DNA from: Alicyclobacillus tolerans
GTDB lineage: Bacteria; Bacillota; Bacilli; Alicyclobacillales; Alicyclobacillaceae
Direction: 5' to 3'
DNA length: 64,000 nucleotides
Assembly: GCF_900142255.1 (NCBI RefSeq)
Contig: NZ_FRAF01000004.1
Span: 62,001 to 126,000, forward strand
Of this stretch, positions 9,401-18,438 are shown one piece after another; positions within the stretch are counted from its first letter, which is position 1; each line of letters opens with the position of its first letter. The position numbers and the translations under genes were made by a program. The notes below the pieces were generated by a model that saw only the letters and a program-made list of their open reading frames with translations, ran no database searches and was not told the origin of the DNA.

Positions 9401-9951
9401 CAGGGGAGATTTCCATTCTTTCCGTGCCGCATTCTTCTGCTGATGTTCTTCATGTGCTGCAATTTCCTCGTCAACGTGGAGGTTCTCATCTTTGCTTGGC
9501 AGATTTTTTGCGCGAAAAAGGTTCGGGAAGCATTGATTATATCGCAATGTTTGCCGTCACAACTGGGGCGGGTATACGTGAAAAAGCGGATCGGCTAAAA
9601 GAAAAAGGAGACTATCTGCGTTCTCACGCACTAGCAGCATCTGCCCTGGAACTTGCGGAAGCTTTTGCTGAGCGGGTGCACCATATGATCCGCGATATAT
9701 GGGGTTTTCCCGATCCATTGGAAATGACGATGAGAGAACGCTTTATAGCTCGTTATCAAGGCATTCGTGTATCGTTTGGTTATCCTGCCTGTCCGGATTT
9801 GGAGCAGCAGGAAACTCTATTTGCGCTGCTCAAACCGCAACGGATAGGCATTCAATTGACAGACGGTTACATGATGGAGCCGGAAGCTAGTGTCACTGCG
9901 CTCGTTTTCTCACATCCGGAAGCGAGATATTTTAATGCAGATGCAGAATAA
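6493..9951 (+). CDS. metH: Cobalamin-dependent methionine synthase
   Basis: Transfers the methyl of 5-methyltetrahydrofolate through cobalamin to homocysteine, giving methionine. All modules are present in the 1152 residues. The homocysteine domain has the zinc-ligand block GGCCGT at about 291-296 and an upstream Cys in GLNCATG. The pterin domain is around VGERTNVIGSRKF to the mid-500s. The cobalamin cap follows, then the B12-binding domain with DVHDIGKN at about 723-730, whose His is the lower axial ligand. A C-terminal reactivation domain contains MTMRERF and GIRVSFGYPACPD. Having the reactivation domain implies SAM-dependent repair of oxidised cobalamin. It is controlled by the riboswitch upstream and followed after 38 bp by a second homocysteine methyltransferase. 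Confidence 0.97.
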   Translation: MNLVHTASLQELLEQRILILDGAMGTMIQQKNLTAEAFGGEAYEGCNEWLSKTRPDLIRSIHEEYLAAGADIVSTNTFGSTSIVLAEYGLSAYARELNLCSAKLAREAAHHFSSPQQPRYVAGSMGPTTKSLSLTGGATFAELLAAYEEQALALLEGGVDLLLLETSQDMLNVKAAGLAIQSAWKKFGRRVPVVISGTIEAMGTTLGGQTIDAFYLSVEHLKPLAVGLNCATGPEFMRDHVRTLAELATCSISCYPNAGLPDESGHYHETPESFSRKMEDFAKEGWLNIAGGCCGTTPDHIRALASRIAGYAPRRVPKHHPHAVAGLESVLLEPENRPILVGERTNVIGSRKFRKLIAEGEMDVASDIARAQVRAGAQIIDVCLADPDRDELADMEAFLPKVVRKVRVPLMIDSTDAAVVELALQHVQGKAIINSTNLEDGEPRLAKFAELAKRYGAALVVGTIDEEGMAVSRERKLAIAKRSVQILTENYGLAAEDILIDPLTFPVGTGDEKYIGSAKETIEGIRLIHQELPECPQILGISNVSFGLPPAGREVLNSVFLYHCTKAGLGYAIVNTQSLQRFSSLSDEERQLAEKLLFETSDAVVAEFTAFYREKKQHVAVERSQLSLLERIAHYVVEGSKDGLLPDLEEALQTMTPLEIINGPLMDGMNEVGRLFNNNELIVAEVLQSAEVMKAAVAFLEPRMDKLDSANKGTVILATVKGDVHDIGKNLVEIILSNNGYYVHNLGIKVLPETLIAAAREYHSDFIGLSGLLVKSAQQMVITAEELSRAGITIPLLVGGAALTKKFTMTKIAPAYSGTVMYAKDAMDGLALANAWQDEGTRETLTEQLSKEQEMFRSQSHPVPKEEPADSIRLSDISSEAPVFQPPDLRDHLLRHYPIEQIMPYLNWQMLLGKHLGLSGNVEKRLADGDEKATQLKELVEDVIRESIADGSLQAHAVYQFFPAVGNRLTGEISILSVPHSSADVLHVLQFPRQRGGSHLCLADFLREKGSGSIDYIAMFAVTTGAGIREKADRLKEKGDYLRSHALAASALELAEAFAERVHHMIRDIWGFPDPLEMTMRERFIARYQGIRVSFGYPACPDLEQQETLFALLKPQRIGIQLTDGYMMEPEASVTALVFSHPEARYFNADAE

Positions 9952-9989
9952 ATCCAGAGAGAATAAAAGCTGGGTGAGGGGAGATCAAC

Positions 9990-11924
9990 ATGGAGAGCAA
10001 CGTTTGGAAGGCGGTTCCTAACGTCATAGGCAAAGACGGACAGGCGTTTATTGTGACGGATGGTGCCATGAGCACCTTTTTGCATCAAATTGGTCTACCA
10101 CTTGGCGTTTTGCCAGAGCAGTTAAATTTGGAAAATCCTGAACAGGTTCGTTCTGTCCATGAAGCTTATGTCAACGCAGGTGCTACTTTGATTCAAACCA
10201 ATACTTTTTCAGCAAGTCGCTTTGCACTTTCCCGCGTCGGTATAGAAAACCAATTCTTTCAAATTCACTTGTCAGCAGTGAATTCTGCTAGACAGGCGGC
10301 TGCATCACAAGCGGCTGTTTTTGGTAGTATTGGCGCACTACCTGTTGAATTTATTCACGAGAACGCATTGTCACCGGAGCGCATGGAGCGTGAATATCGC
10401 CGTCAAATTGCAGAGCAAGCGGAAGCGCTTTTGCAAGCTGGAGTGGATGGATTTGTTTTAGAAACGTTTGCGGAGAGTGAGTGGGCTTATTGGGCTCTTT
10501 CAGCAGTACGTTCTTTAACAAATTTACCCATTATTGTTAACCTTTCGCCAGATGAAATAGGGGTAACCCGCGATGGTATGGAAATTGGGCATGCCTTTCA
10601 GTGGCTTCAGCAAGCTGGTGCCGATGCGGTTGGACTGAATTGTCGGTTAGGACCGTATGGTATTTTACGCTCTTACGAATCTCTTCATTTAGAAAAAAAT
10701 GGTATGTACGCAGCTATTCCCAATGCTGGTTTGCTGCATTTTGAAGAGGGTAAGTACGCCTATACGGGCAACGCGGAATATTTTTCCAAAACTATGCTTG
10801 ATTTAGCGCAGCATGGGGTACGGATTCTAGGCGGTTGTTGTGGAACAACTCCTGAACATATTCAGCGTTTGCGGAAAGTATTGGAGGAGACCGTTTTCAA
10901 CGAATCTTCAACACAATCCGCTCTGTCTGCTGGCAAAGGGGAAAAATCTGGTGAGACTAGCGTATCTGATTTATCCGAAACACCCAAGATTGAAGCGAAA
11001 ATAGAATTGCTTTCCAATAGAAATCAATCTCTCGTTGAAAAAGTCGCTCAAAAACGAACCGTCATTGTCGAACTCGATCCACCTAAAACGCTGGATTGCT
11101 CTAAGTTTCTTCGCGGTGCGTCGATTCTGGCCGAATCAGGTGCCGATTTTCTCACTCTTGCCGATAATTCACTAGGTTCAATTCGTGTCTCCAATCTTGC
11201 CTTAGCAGCCCTGCTCAAGCAACGAGGAATTGAACCTCTGGTGCATATAGCATGTCGGGATAGAAATCTGATTGGACAACAGTCGCATTTAATGGGGCTA
11301 TACGTATTAGATATTCATCATATTTTGTTGGTTACGGGCGATCCGTCTCGTTTCGGCGACTTGCCGGGCGCAACCTCTGTCTTTGATGTTTCATCGACAG
11401 AATTGACGCGTATGGTCAAGCGCCTTAATGGCGGTATTGGTTTTTCAGGAATGTCGCTTGAACCTGCAAGTCGCTTTGTCATCGGTACATCGTTTAATCC
11501 GCATGTACGCAATTTTGACAAGGCGGTAGAAAGATTGCGACGAAAAATCGAGGCAGGCGCGGATTACATTATGACCCAGCCTGTATACGATGTGAAATTG
11601 ATCAAAAGGTTGGCAGAAGTAGCCAAAGATTTAACCGTACCGATGTTTGTAGGAGTTATGCCTTTAGTCAGCGCGCGCAACGCTCAATATTTGCATCATC
11701 AAGTTCCAGGTATACAAATTCCTGAGACTATTTTACGCTTGATGGACGAAGCTGAACCAAGCCAAGCGTTGCACGTCGGGATGGATATAGCGCGCGAATT
11801 AGTGAATTCAGTATTAGAACATTTTCGTGGAATTTATTTAGTGACTCCCTTCCTTCGCTATTCTCTCACAGCGGAATTGACGCGTTACGCAAAATCCCTG
11901 AATCATCGTAGCATTTCCGTTTGA
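9990..11924 (+). CDS. yitJ: Bifunctional homocysteine S-methyltransferase / 5,10-methylenetetrahydrofolate reductase
   Basis: A 644-residue fusion like B. subtilis YitJ. The N-terminal half (about 1-300) is a homocysteine-binding domain with GLNCRLGP and the zinc block GGCCGTTPEHI near residue 283. The C-terminal half (about 350-640) is a MetF-type FAD reductase beginning IVELDPPKT and including LLVTGDPSRFGDLPGA and DYIMTQPVYD. A polar, Ser-rich linker of about 50 residues joins them. The reductase would make 5-methyl-THF, the substrate of MetH encoded 38 bp upstream, so the two genes form a logical methyl-transfer operon under the SAM riboswitch. The N-terminal half might methylate homocysteine with another donor; which one cannot be read from the sequence. 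Confidence 0.93.
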   Translation: MESNVWKAVPNVIGKDGQAFIVTDGAMSTFLHQIGLPLGVLPEQLNLENPEQVRSVHEAYVNAGATLIQTNTFSASRFALSRVGIENQFFQIHLSAVNSARQAAASQAAVFGSIGALPVEFIHENALSPERMEREYRRQIAEQAEALLQAGVDGFVLETFAESEWAYWALSAVRSLTNLPIIVNLSPDEIGVTRDGMEIGHAFQWLQQAGADAVGLNCRLGPYGILRSYESLHLEKNGMYAAIPNAGLLHFEEGKYAYTGNAEYFSKTMLDLAQHGVRILGGCCGTTPEHIQRLRKVLEETVFNESSTQSALSAGKGEKSGETSVSDLSETPKIEAKIELLSNRNQSLVEKVAQKRTVIVELDPPKTLDCSKFLRGASILAESGADFLTLADNSLGSIRVSNLALAALLKQRGIEPLVHIACRDRNLIGQQSHLMGLYVLDIHHILLVTGDPSRFGDLPGATSVFDVSSTELTRMVKRLNGGIGFSGMSLEPASRFVIGTSFNPHVRNFDKAVERLRRKIEAGADYIMTQPVYDVKLIKRLAEVAKDLTVPMFVGVMPLVSARNAQYLHHQVPGIQIPETILRLMDEAEPSQALHVGMDIARELVNSVLEHFRGIYLVTPFLRYSLTAELTRYAKSLNHRSISV

Positions 11925-12004
11925 AACACGATAGAATCAAAAGGAGATAGAGGAGTACTTGCATAGAATTATAGTCTGATATTTGCTGCAAGGAGAGGAT
12001 GCAA

Positions 12005-12769
12005 ATGGGTCGATTTACGGGCAAAGTTGCAGTTGTAACAGGAGCGGCTCGAGGTATTGGGCAAGCCACAGCCATGGTTTTAGCGCGAGACGGAGCCAAA
12101 GTGGCAGTGTTTGATTTGAAAGAGGAGTTTTGCTCAGAAACTGTTCAAAAAATCCAAGAAGCTGGTGGCGAGGCATTGGCTGTTAGCTGTCAGGTTTCTG
12201 ATAAGCAAAGCGTTGAGCAGGCGTTTCAAAAAGTTGTTGATCGTTTTGGAACGGTACATATTCTTGTCAACAATGCGGGAGTCATTCGTGACAACCTATT
12301 ATTCAAGATGACAGAAGAAGACTGGGATACGGTCATGAATGTGCATTTGCGCGGCAGTTTTTTATGCAGCCAGGAGGCCCAAAAACTGATGGTTGCCCAA
12401 CGTTACGGAAAAATTATCAATACCAGTTCTACTTCTGCGCTTGGAAATCGGGGTCAAGCCAACTATGCAGCAGCAAAGGCAGGCTTACAAGGATTTACTA
12501 AAACATTGGCTATTGAACTTGGTCCCTTCAACATCAATGTTAACGCTGTAGCACCTGGTTTTATTGTGACAGATATGACCAAACAAACGGCAGATAGAAT
12601 CGGCATTGACTTTGAAGAAAATCAACGTCGTGCGGCAGAAATTATCCCTTTGCGCCGTGTGGGCCGCCCAGAGGATGTAGCCAATGTCACCGCGTTTTTA
12701 GCCAGTGATGACGCCAGTTACGTGAGTGGACAGGTCATTTATGTACATGGTGGCGGACGGCAGGCGTAA
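12005..12769 (+). CDS. SDR oxidoreductase, 3-oxoacyl-ACP reductase-like
   Basis: A 254-residue classical short-chain dehydrogenase close to FabG. It has TGAARGIG for NAD(P) binding, NNAG, Ser in NTSSTSA, the catalytic YAAAKAG (Tyr-x3-Lys) and a PGFIVTDM loop. ATG 11999 lies immediately after the AAGGAGAGG ribosome binding site, so the ATG at 12005, 9 nt from AGGAG, is preferred. FabG-type reductases outside a fab cluster often act on other beta-keto substrates, and the position between yitJ and patB gives no clear pathway. It could belong to the metH operon, but a gap of 80 bp separates it from yitJ. Confidence 0.85.
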   Translation: MGRFTGKVAVVTGAARGIGQATAMVLARDGAKVAVFDLKEEFCSETVQKIQEAGGEALAVSCQVSDKQSVEQAFQKVVDRFGTVHILVNNAGVIRDNLLFKMTEEDWDTVMNVHLRGSFLCSQEAQKLMVAQRYGKIINTSSTSALGNRGQANYAAAKAGLQGFTKTLAIELGPFNINVNAVAPGFIVTDMTKQTADRIGIDFEENQRRAAEIIPLRRVGRPEDVANVTAFLASDDASYVSGQVIYVHGGGRQA

Positions 12770-12813
12770 ATGGTCTTCCTTGAAAGAGCCGCAGCAGGAG
12801 AGGAATAGCAAAT

Positions 12814-13989
12814 ATGACTTACTCATTTGACGAAATCATCCCTCGCCGGTATACTGCGTCTTCCAAATGGGATACGTTGCAAAAAAGGTTTGGCAGGGAT
12901 GATATCCTGCCCCTGTGGGTAGCGGATATGGATTTTTTATCACCTCCAGAAGTGCAGCAGGCGCTCATGGAACGAGTGAAGCACGGGGTTTATGGATATG
13001 CCATTCGTCCAGATTCGCTCTATGAGAGCATTCAAAATTGGTTTGCCAAAAGGCATCAGGTTCACTATCAACAAGATTGGATTCTTCCTTCACGAGGCGT
13101 TGTCCATGGTTTGGCCATGGGCATTCGGGCCTGGACCGAACCTGGGGATGGAATTGTTATTCAGCCACCCGTTTACTATCCGTTTCAGTTTGTGATCGAG
13201 CGGCAGGGGCGCAAATTGTTGGAAAATCCTTTGATAGAGCATCAGGGCAAATACACCATGGATTTCGACCATTTGCGAAGCTTGTTCTCCAAAGAGCGTC
13301 CTAAGTGGCTGATTTTGTGTAATCCACATAATCCAGTAGGTCGTGTTTGGTCGAAAGATGAATTGTTGACACTTGCCAAGCTTTGTGATGAATACGACGT
13401 TCATGTACTTGCAGATGAGATTCATTGTGATTTTGTGTATAAACCTCATCAACATCTGCCTATGCTGAATGTATATGAACCTTTCATTCATCGTTTAGCC
13501 ATCTGTATCGCGCCTAGTAAAACGTTTAATCTTGCAGGGATGTATACGGCGTTTATCGTAATTCCTGACGAGAATTTGCGACAACGATATTCGATAGTTC
13601 TCGAAGAAGCGTTTGTGCAAGATGCAGATATTTTTGGACCGATTGCCTGCGAAGCTGCATATCGTTATGGCGCCAGTTGGCTTGATGAATTGCTAATTTA
13701 TTTGCAGGAGAACTATCGTTTCATGGAAGGGTTTTTCCAACGAGAATTGCCAAGTTTAAAAATATCGCCGCTTGAAGGTACTTATTTGACTTGGGTTGAT
13801 TTTCGCGAGACGCATCTCTCCGATGACGAACTTCAGAAATGGTTGGTGGATCAGGCAAGAGTGGGGTTGAATGCTGGTAGCATGTTTGGTACTGGTGGTG
13901 CTGGATTTCAGCGTATGAATATTGGTACCCCACGTCCGCTGTTAGCTGAAGCGCTAGTACAGCTAAAAGAAGCTTGGCCACCAGTATAA
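12814..13989 (+). CDS. patB: PLP-dependent C-S lyase / aminotransferase, PatB (MalY) family
   Basis: A fold-type I PLP enzyme of 391 residues. Family members cleave cystathionine or cysteine conjugates to a thiol, pyruvate and ammonia. Motifs visible are LPLWVADMDF near the N-terminus, CNPHNPVGRVW, ADEIHCDFVY and the PLP-lysine segment APSKTFNLAGMYTAF. The C-terminal part has RMNIGTPRPLL with the carboxylate-binding Arg. The gene starts behind CAGGAGAGG and its last codons overlap an unsupported longer frame of the next gene. A role in making homocysteine from cystathionine would suit the methionine genes upstream, but an aminotransferase function is not excluded. Confidence 0.87.
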   Translation: MTYSFDEIIPRRYTASSKWDTLQKRFGRDDILPLWVADMDFLSPPEVQQALMERVKHGVYGYAIRPDSLYESIQNWFAKRHQVHYQQDWILPSRGVVHGLAMGIRAWTEPGDGIVIQPPVYYPFQFVIERQGRKLLENPLIEHQGKYTMDFDHLRSLFSKERPKWLILCNPHNPVGRVWSKDELLTLAKLCDEYDVHVLADEIHCDFVYKPHQHLPMLNVYEPFIHRLAICIAPSKTFNLAGMYTAFIVIPDENLRQRYSIVLEEAFVQDADIFGPIACEAAYRYGASWLDELLIYLQENYRFMEGFFQRELPSLKISPLEGTYLTWVDFRETHLSDDELQKWLVDQARVGLNAGSMFGTGGAGFQRMNIGTPRPLLAEALVQLKEAWPPV

Positions 13990-14024
13990 ACGAGATCGCC
14001 AAGAAAGAAGTAGTGAGGATTTTT

Positions 14025-15401
14025 ATGAATATGACCAGTCGCTTTATTCAATATGCTGTTTACCCCGCTATGAAACGCTGGCGGGGTAACCGTGTAATGG
14101 ACAGAATTTCTGAACTGCAACACCATGAAACCATGAATCGCAGTGAACTGCGAGAGTTGCAAAAATCGCAATTGCAGTCGCTATTGAAACATGCTTTAAC
14201 GCATGTCCCAGCGTACAAAGAGTTTCAATATCTGCTTAATGAATTGGATAACCCATTTTATGTTTTACGGGAAATTCCACTTCTTACAAAACAGTCTTTT
14301 CGTCCAAGAAGAGATGACTTCCTTTCTGATACGGCTGACACGTCTTCCATTTTCCTCAATCGTTCAGGAGGATCGACAGGGGAACCTGTTACATTTTATA
14401 TGAATCGTCATGCGGTAGAATATTCGGAAGCTGCTAGATGGCGAGGTTTGTCGTGGTGGGGCATCCGTCCCTGGGATCCGTGTTTGATGGTTTGGGGCTC
14501 GCCAATTGAATTGAAGCAATCTGCTATGATGTCTTGGCGTCTGAAAGAGCGTTGGCTAAAAAATCGTGTCCTCATTCCCGCATTTGCATTGCAACCGGAG
14601 AGAATGCTGGAATATCGGTCGCTTATTGAGTCGTTCCAACCTGTCTATCTTTATGGTTGGCCATCATCAATGGAAATTTTGGCCAGAGGTATTCAAGCTA
14701 CTGGGCAACCGCTTCGCCTGCATCGTATCAAAGGTATTGTATCCACCGCTGAAGTGTTGACAGATGCCCAGCGAAAACTGCTGCAAGAAGTGTTTGGTGC
14801 TCCAGTTATCAATGAATATGGAGCTCGCGAAGGCGGCATTATGGGATATGAGTGTCCCCAGGGTAACATGCACGCAAGTGTAGACAACACTCTTATGGAA
14901 GTGGTCGACCCGCAAACAGGTGAGATGTTACCAGAAGGGAAAACAGGTTTTTTGATCGTGACAGATCTGCACAATTATGTGATGCCGCGATTGCGTTACC
15001 GTTTGGGCGATATGGTACAACTGAGCAGTGAATTTTGTTCCTGCGGCCGAACGCTGCCTTTAATCCGTTCAGTCGATGGGCGAGAAGATGATACGTTTCT
15101 TAGAGGCGACGGCTTACTGGTCAATGGTCAGTACTTCACCAATATTGCTCGTCTATTGCCAAGTATTCAGCAATTTCAAATTGAACAAGTGTCTGTTGAG
15201 CAAATGATTTTGCGTCTGAAGGATAATGGGCAACTGAATCAACAGGACATTTCAGCTTTCTGCCAACAAATTAAAGATAAAATGGGCGATATACAAATCA
15301 GCGTAGAACGGCTGGCAGAAATTCACCCAGCCGCATCAGGAAAAATGCGAGTCGCGATTCGATCTTTTCCATTACCTACTGCACTAAAATCATCATCTTG
15401 A
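14025..15401 (+). CDS. PaaK/CapK-family adenylate-forming enzyme
   Basis: A 458-residue protein like phenylacetate-CoA ligases and the CapK group from surface-polysaccharide loci. The AMP-binding P-loop is NRSGGSTGEPVTFYM, followed by the YGWPSSME and INEYGAREGG segments typical of the family. LRYRLGDMVQL, with the conserved Arg/Asp near the ATP ribose, and a CSCGRTLPLI motif follow. The C-terminus holds the small mobile domain ending with a GKMR-type segment (ASGKMRVAIRS). The start at ATG 14025 was chosen for GTGAGGAT upstream; a longer frame overlaps patB. The acyl substrate is unknown, and the gene context gives no firm pathway. Confidence 0.8.
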   Translation: MNMTSRFIQYAVYPAMKRWRGNRVMDRISELQHHETMNRSELRELQKSQLQSLLKHALTHVPAYKEFQYLLNELDNPFYVLREIPLLTKQSFRPRRDDFLSDTADTSSIFLNRSGGSTGEPVTFYMNRHAVEYSEAARWRGLSWWGIRPWDPCLMVWGSPIELKQSAMMSWRLKERWLKNRVLIPAFALQPERMLEYRSLIESFQPVYLYGWPSSMEILARGIQATGQPLRLHRIKGIVSTAEVLTDAQRKLLQEVFGAPVINEYGAREGGIMGYECPQGNMHASVDNTLMEVVDPQTGEMLPEGKTGFLIVTDLHNYVMPRLRYRLGDMVQLSSEFCSCGRTLPLIRSVDGREDDTFLRGDGLLVNGQYFTNIARLLPSIQQFQIEQVSVEQMILRLKDNGQLNQQDISAFCQQIKDKMGDIQISVERLAEIHPAASGKMRVAIRSFPLPTALKSSS

Positions 15402-15416
15402 GAAAATGTTCGCAGG

Positions 15417-16556
15417 TTATTCATCTTCTGGAAAGGTTCCCAGTATCAAAGGGATATTTTGTGCTCGCTTGTTTTCGAATACAGTCAGATAAATTTTTTG
15501 TCCGATCCGATACTCACTAATGGTTGATGTCAATTCAGATACGGAGTGGACTGCCTTGCCGTTGACGGCTGTTATCAGTTCAGCGTTGGACAAGTTGGCA
15601 CTATCCGTTTTATGGATGCCACGAAGGCCAGCTTGAGCAGCTGGACCGTTTTTCAAAACCTGTATGACTAAAACGCCGTACGGAGCAGGTAGATGATAGT
15701 GCTGAGCGAGAATGGGAGTGACGGTGTAGCCAGTAATCCCTATCCACGGGTATTTAACTTGCTTACCTGAAAGCAAATCGGGCATCACTTTTTTTAGTCG
15801 ATCGATAGGGATAGCAAATCCTATACCAATGGATCCCTTGACAGGTGAAACAATCATAGTATTGATACCAATCACTTGACCATTCGCATTAAGCAAAGGA
15901 CCACCCGAATTACCAGGATTAATGGGAGCGTCCGTTTGTATTAAATTGTTCATTTCACGCTGGCCAATAGATGGCATGCTACGGTGAAGTCCACTAATAA
16001 TTCCGCTTGTGACCGTATCTGTCAATTGAAAAGGGTTACCAATAGCAATGACGTTTTGTCCGGGGCGAAGATCTGTGGCTGTTCCTAAGGAAAGTGGTCG
16101 ATAGATATGGGTGGGAATACGTACTATGGCTAAATCATCCAACTTATCTGTGCCAAGAACTCTGCCTTGATAAGTCTGTGAGCCAATCGCTACTAACACA
16201 GTTTCGCTGCCTGCAATGACATGATCGTTAGTGGCTATATCTCCCTGGTTGTCAATGATAAAACCAGTGCCTATATCTTCTGTGGGTTCATTATCGCTGG
16301 TATGGTTTTGATGAACGCTGGTAATGGTGCAAATACTCGGCACTGCTTGTGCGTAAATATTCGATACGTCTCCCACACTTGGAGTAATGGAGGAGGGGGT
16401 ATTGACGCCAAGTTGTATGGGTTGAATGGGAGTACTGCTAGCGCCAACTCGCATATGGCCACAGCCACTGAGTAGACATGCCAATAAAAGCGGTGCACTA
16501 CTCCACAACGTCAGTTTAGAAAATTTCCTCCAATGTACAAATTTCTTTTCATTCAT
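15417..16556 (-). CDS. HtrA/DegP-like serine protease with lipoprotein signal and PDZ domain
   Basis: A quality-control protease likely tethered outside the cytoplasmic membrane. The N-terminus has a basic stretch, a hydrophobic core and a lipobox ending LLSGC, so it is probably a lipoprotein; classical Bacillus HtrA proteins have a membrane anchor instead. The trypsin-like domain carries the triad in ATNDHVI (His), LDDLAIVRI (Asp) and PGNSGGPL (Ser). A single PDZ domain covers about the last 100 residues, with the YGVLVIQVLKNGPAAQAGL carboxylate-binding loop. The ATG at 16556 is 9 nt from AGAGGGG; a TTG at 16565 is an alternative. It is convergent with the adenylate-forming gene. Confidence 0.9.
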   Translation of the reverse strand: MNEKKFVHWRKFSKLTLWSSAPLLLACLLSGCGHMRVGASSTPIQPIQLGVNTPSSITPSVGDVSNIYAQAVPSICTITSVHQNHTSDNEPTEDIGTGFIIDNQGDIATNDHVIAGSETVLVAIGSQTYQGRVLGTDKLDDLAIVRIPTHIYRPLSLGTATDLRPGQNVIAIGNPFQLTDTVTSGIISGLHRSMPSIGQREMNNLIQTDAPINPGNSGGPLLNANGQVIGINTMIVSPVKGSIGIGFAIPIDRLKKVMPDLLSGKQVKYPWIGITGYTVTPILAQHYHLPAPYGVLVIQVLKNGPAAQAGLRGIHKTDSANLSNAELITAVNGKAVHSVSELTSTISEYRIGQKIYLTVFENKRAQNIPLILGTFPEDE

Positions 16557-16645
16557 TTTCGTCAACCCCTCTTCGCTACGAATCCATCTTCTGTACGAAG
16601 AAAGTGTTTTCCGAATTGAAAAGAATATACAATCTTTTCATCATT

Positions 16646-17509
16646 CTATTTCTGACAGAGCCAATCGCACATTCGATTTACAGCAGCCTCATGAATCGGA
16701 CGCGGCATATGATGTCCAAGTCCATAGTAAAAATGTGTCACTGGATTTTTACCCTTTTCCCGCAAAACTTTTTCCATTCGTATAGCATGAGAAAAATCAA
16801 CCTGTTGGTCATTCGTGCCATGTACCAAGAGTATTGGTGAATTCAACTTTGTAACGATGATCTCGGGTGATCTCGATGCATATCGCTCCGGATAACGTTT
16901 AGGTGTTCCGCCAACGACTCTCTTCAGCATTCGTCTCAAATCTATTCGTTCTTCGTATATGTTGGCCAAATGGGAGATACCACCCCATAGAATAAGTTTG
17001 TGTATAGAAGGATTGAAATATGCCGCTTGTGCAGCGTTAATAGAACCGCGAGAGAAACCTAATAATGAAATTCTATTCTTCTGAACAAAGGGAAGTGATT
17101 GAAGCATAGAAATAGCGACGGATACATCCATTGTTTCTGCTCCGCCAAATTCGTCGTTTCCATCGCTTTCTTCACTGCCACGATAGCATGGAGCAAACAC
17201 GACAAAACCCAATTGAGAGAAATCATGCATCCATTCCAGACGAACCTGACCTACACGTCCAATTCCGCCTCTGCAATAGACTATTGCTGGAAAGAAATCT
17301 GCTAGCATGTGATCTGCTTTTAGTTGGAAGCGTTTAGGAAAATTTTCTGCTACTTTGTTTACTTTCAAACAAGGTCTATCTTTTTCTGGTAATGCCTGCA
17401 ACAGATGGTGTTCTAGTCTCATTTCGTTCCATTCATATTCTGCGGGGAGGGAGAGGTAACCCATGACACAGTAAGAGTCGGATGGATAACGTATTTTAAA
17501 AATAGTCAT
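16646..17509 (-). CDS. Alpha/beta hydrolase, S9/dienelactone-hydrolase-like
   Basis: A 287-residue alpha/beta hydrolase. The nucleophile elbow is LLGFSRGSINAA (GxSxG as GFSRG), an acidic residue lies in LVHGTNDQQVDF and the catalytic His is likely in GLGHHMP. This order resembles acyl-aminoacyl peptidase-like prolyl oligopeptidase domains. There is no signal peptide, so it is cytosolic. Its ATG overlaps the stop of the ABC ATPase gene by 4 bp (17506-17509), showing translational coupling. The substrate is unknown. The long N-terminal region (about 1-85) has no motif I know. Confidence 0.8.
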   Translation of the reverse strand: MTIFKIRYPSDSYCVMGYLSLPAEYEWNEMRLEHHLLQALPEKDRPCLKVNKVAENFPKRFQLKADHMLADFFPAIVYCRGGIGRVGQVRLEWMHDFSQLGFVVFAPCYRGSEESDGNDEFGGAETMDVSVAISMLQSLPFVQKNRISLLGFSRGSINAAQAAYFNPSIHKLILWGGISHLANIYEERIDLRRMLKRVVGGTPKRYPERYASRSPEIIVTKLNSPILLVHGTNDQQVDFSHAIRMEKVLREKGKNPVTHFYYGLGHHMPRPIHEAAVNRMCDWLCQK

Positions 17510-18312
17510 ATTTTCTGACCTGTTGGCACGGGGATTAAAAAGGGGCGGTTTTCACGCCACAGGACATCCACAGATAGATGCCATAATTTTGAGAGTGTAG
17601 CTCCCGTTAAAATCTCTGCAAGCAGTCCTTGTGCAACCAATTTTCCTTGATCCAACAGAGCTATATACTGAAAAGAAGGGAGAATTTCTTCAATATGATG
17701 GGTTACATAAAGCATTGTAGGAGCGTCTTTTTGTTGAGATATGGCAGATAAAGATTGAAGTAAAGCTTCTCGAGCAGGCACGTCAAGCCCTGCACATGGT
17801 TCATCCAAGATAAGTAGTTCTGGGTTCGATAGCCATGCACGAGCAAGCATGACACCTTGCTTTTGACCTTGTGAAAGAACGGAAAAATTTCTTTGAGCTA
17901 AAGACGAAATTCCCATCTGTTCTAATAAATCAAATGCTTGGATACGGATGTGAGTCGGTACCTCTTTCCATAAGCCAAACGAAGCAAAATAACCACTGCA
18001 AACCACATCAAGAACATTCGAGGAAGCACTGGATTGTTCAAGTTCGCTCAGCAGCGCAGCACTGATCCAACCAATTTTTTTTCGCAATTCACTAAGTTCT
18101 ACCTTGCCCAGAGTTTCTCCCAGTACAGTAACACTTCCTTTACTTGGCCAGATATAGCCTGTTAACAGCTTAAGAAGTGTTGTTTTTCCCGCGCCATTTC
18201 TACCTACAATTGCCCAATTCTGATCGCGATCGACCGTCCAATCTATTTGGTCTATTAACAGGTTATTCTGACGTTTGACAGTGACTTGTTCTAATCGCAC
18301 AACATGAGTCAT
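17506..18312 (-). CDS. ABC transporter ATP-binding protein (YlmA-like)
   Basis: A 268-residue ATPase. Walker A is VGRNGAGKTTLL, Walker B is LLILDEPCAGLD, and the switch His is in YVTHHIEE. The signature motif is degenerate: LSQGQKQ in place of LSGGQ. No permease gene is adjacent, as I recall for ylmA in B. subtilis, so a partner elsewhere or a non-transport role is possible. The gene is coupled to the alpha/beta hydrolase downstream by a 4-bp overlap. Confidence 0.87.
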   Translation of the reverse strand: MTHVVRLEQVTVKRQNNLLIDQIDWTVDRDQNWAIVGRNGAGKTTLLKLLTGYIWPSKGSVTVLGETLGKVELSELRKKIGWISAALLSELEQSSASSNVLDVVCSGYFASFGLWKEVPTHIRIQAFDLLEQMGISSLAQRNFSVLSQGQKQGVMLARAWLSNPELLILDEPCAGLDVPAREALLQSLSAISQQKDAPTMLYVTHHIEEILPSFQYIALLDQGKLVAQGLLAEILTGATLSKLWHLSVDVLWRENRPFLIPVPTGQKI

Positions 18313-18438
18313 GGGCGACTCTCCTTTGTTTGTGAAAATGAATTACCCGTAAAGAGTTGATTTTGATAGAATAGATACTAGGAAGGGCACCTTCCGCCTT
18401 TCCTCCTGACGTCATAGACGGAGGGAGGTGAGGGGTGA

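Noticed and set aside
9990-11924. Two adjacent genes instead of a fusion for the homocysteine methyltransferase and MetF halves
   Set aside because: The frame is continuous through the linker without a stop, RBS or internal start, and the fusion architecture is known from YitJ.
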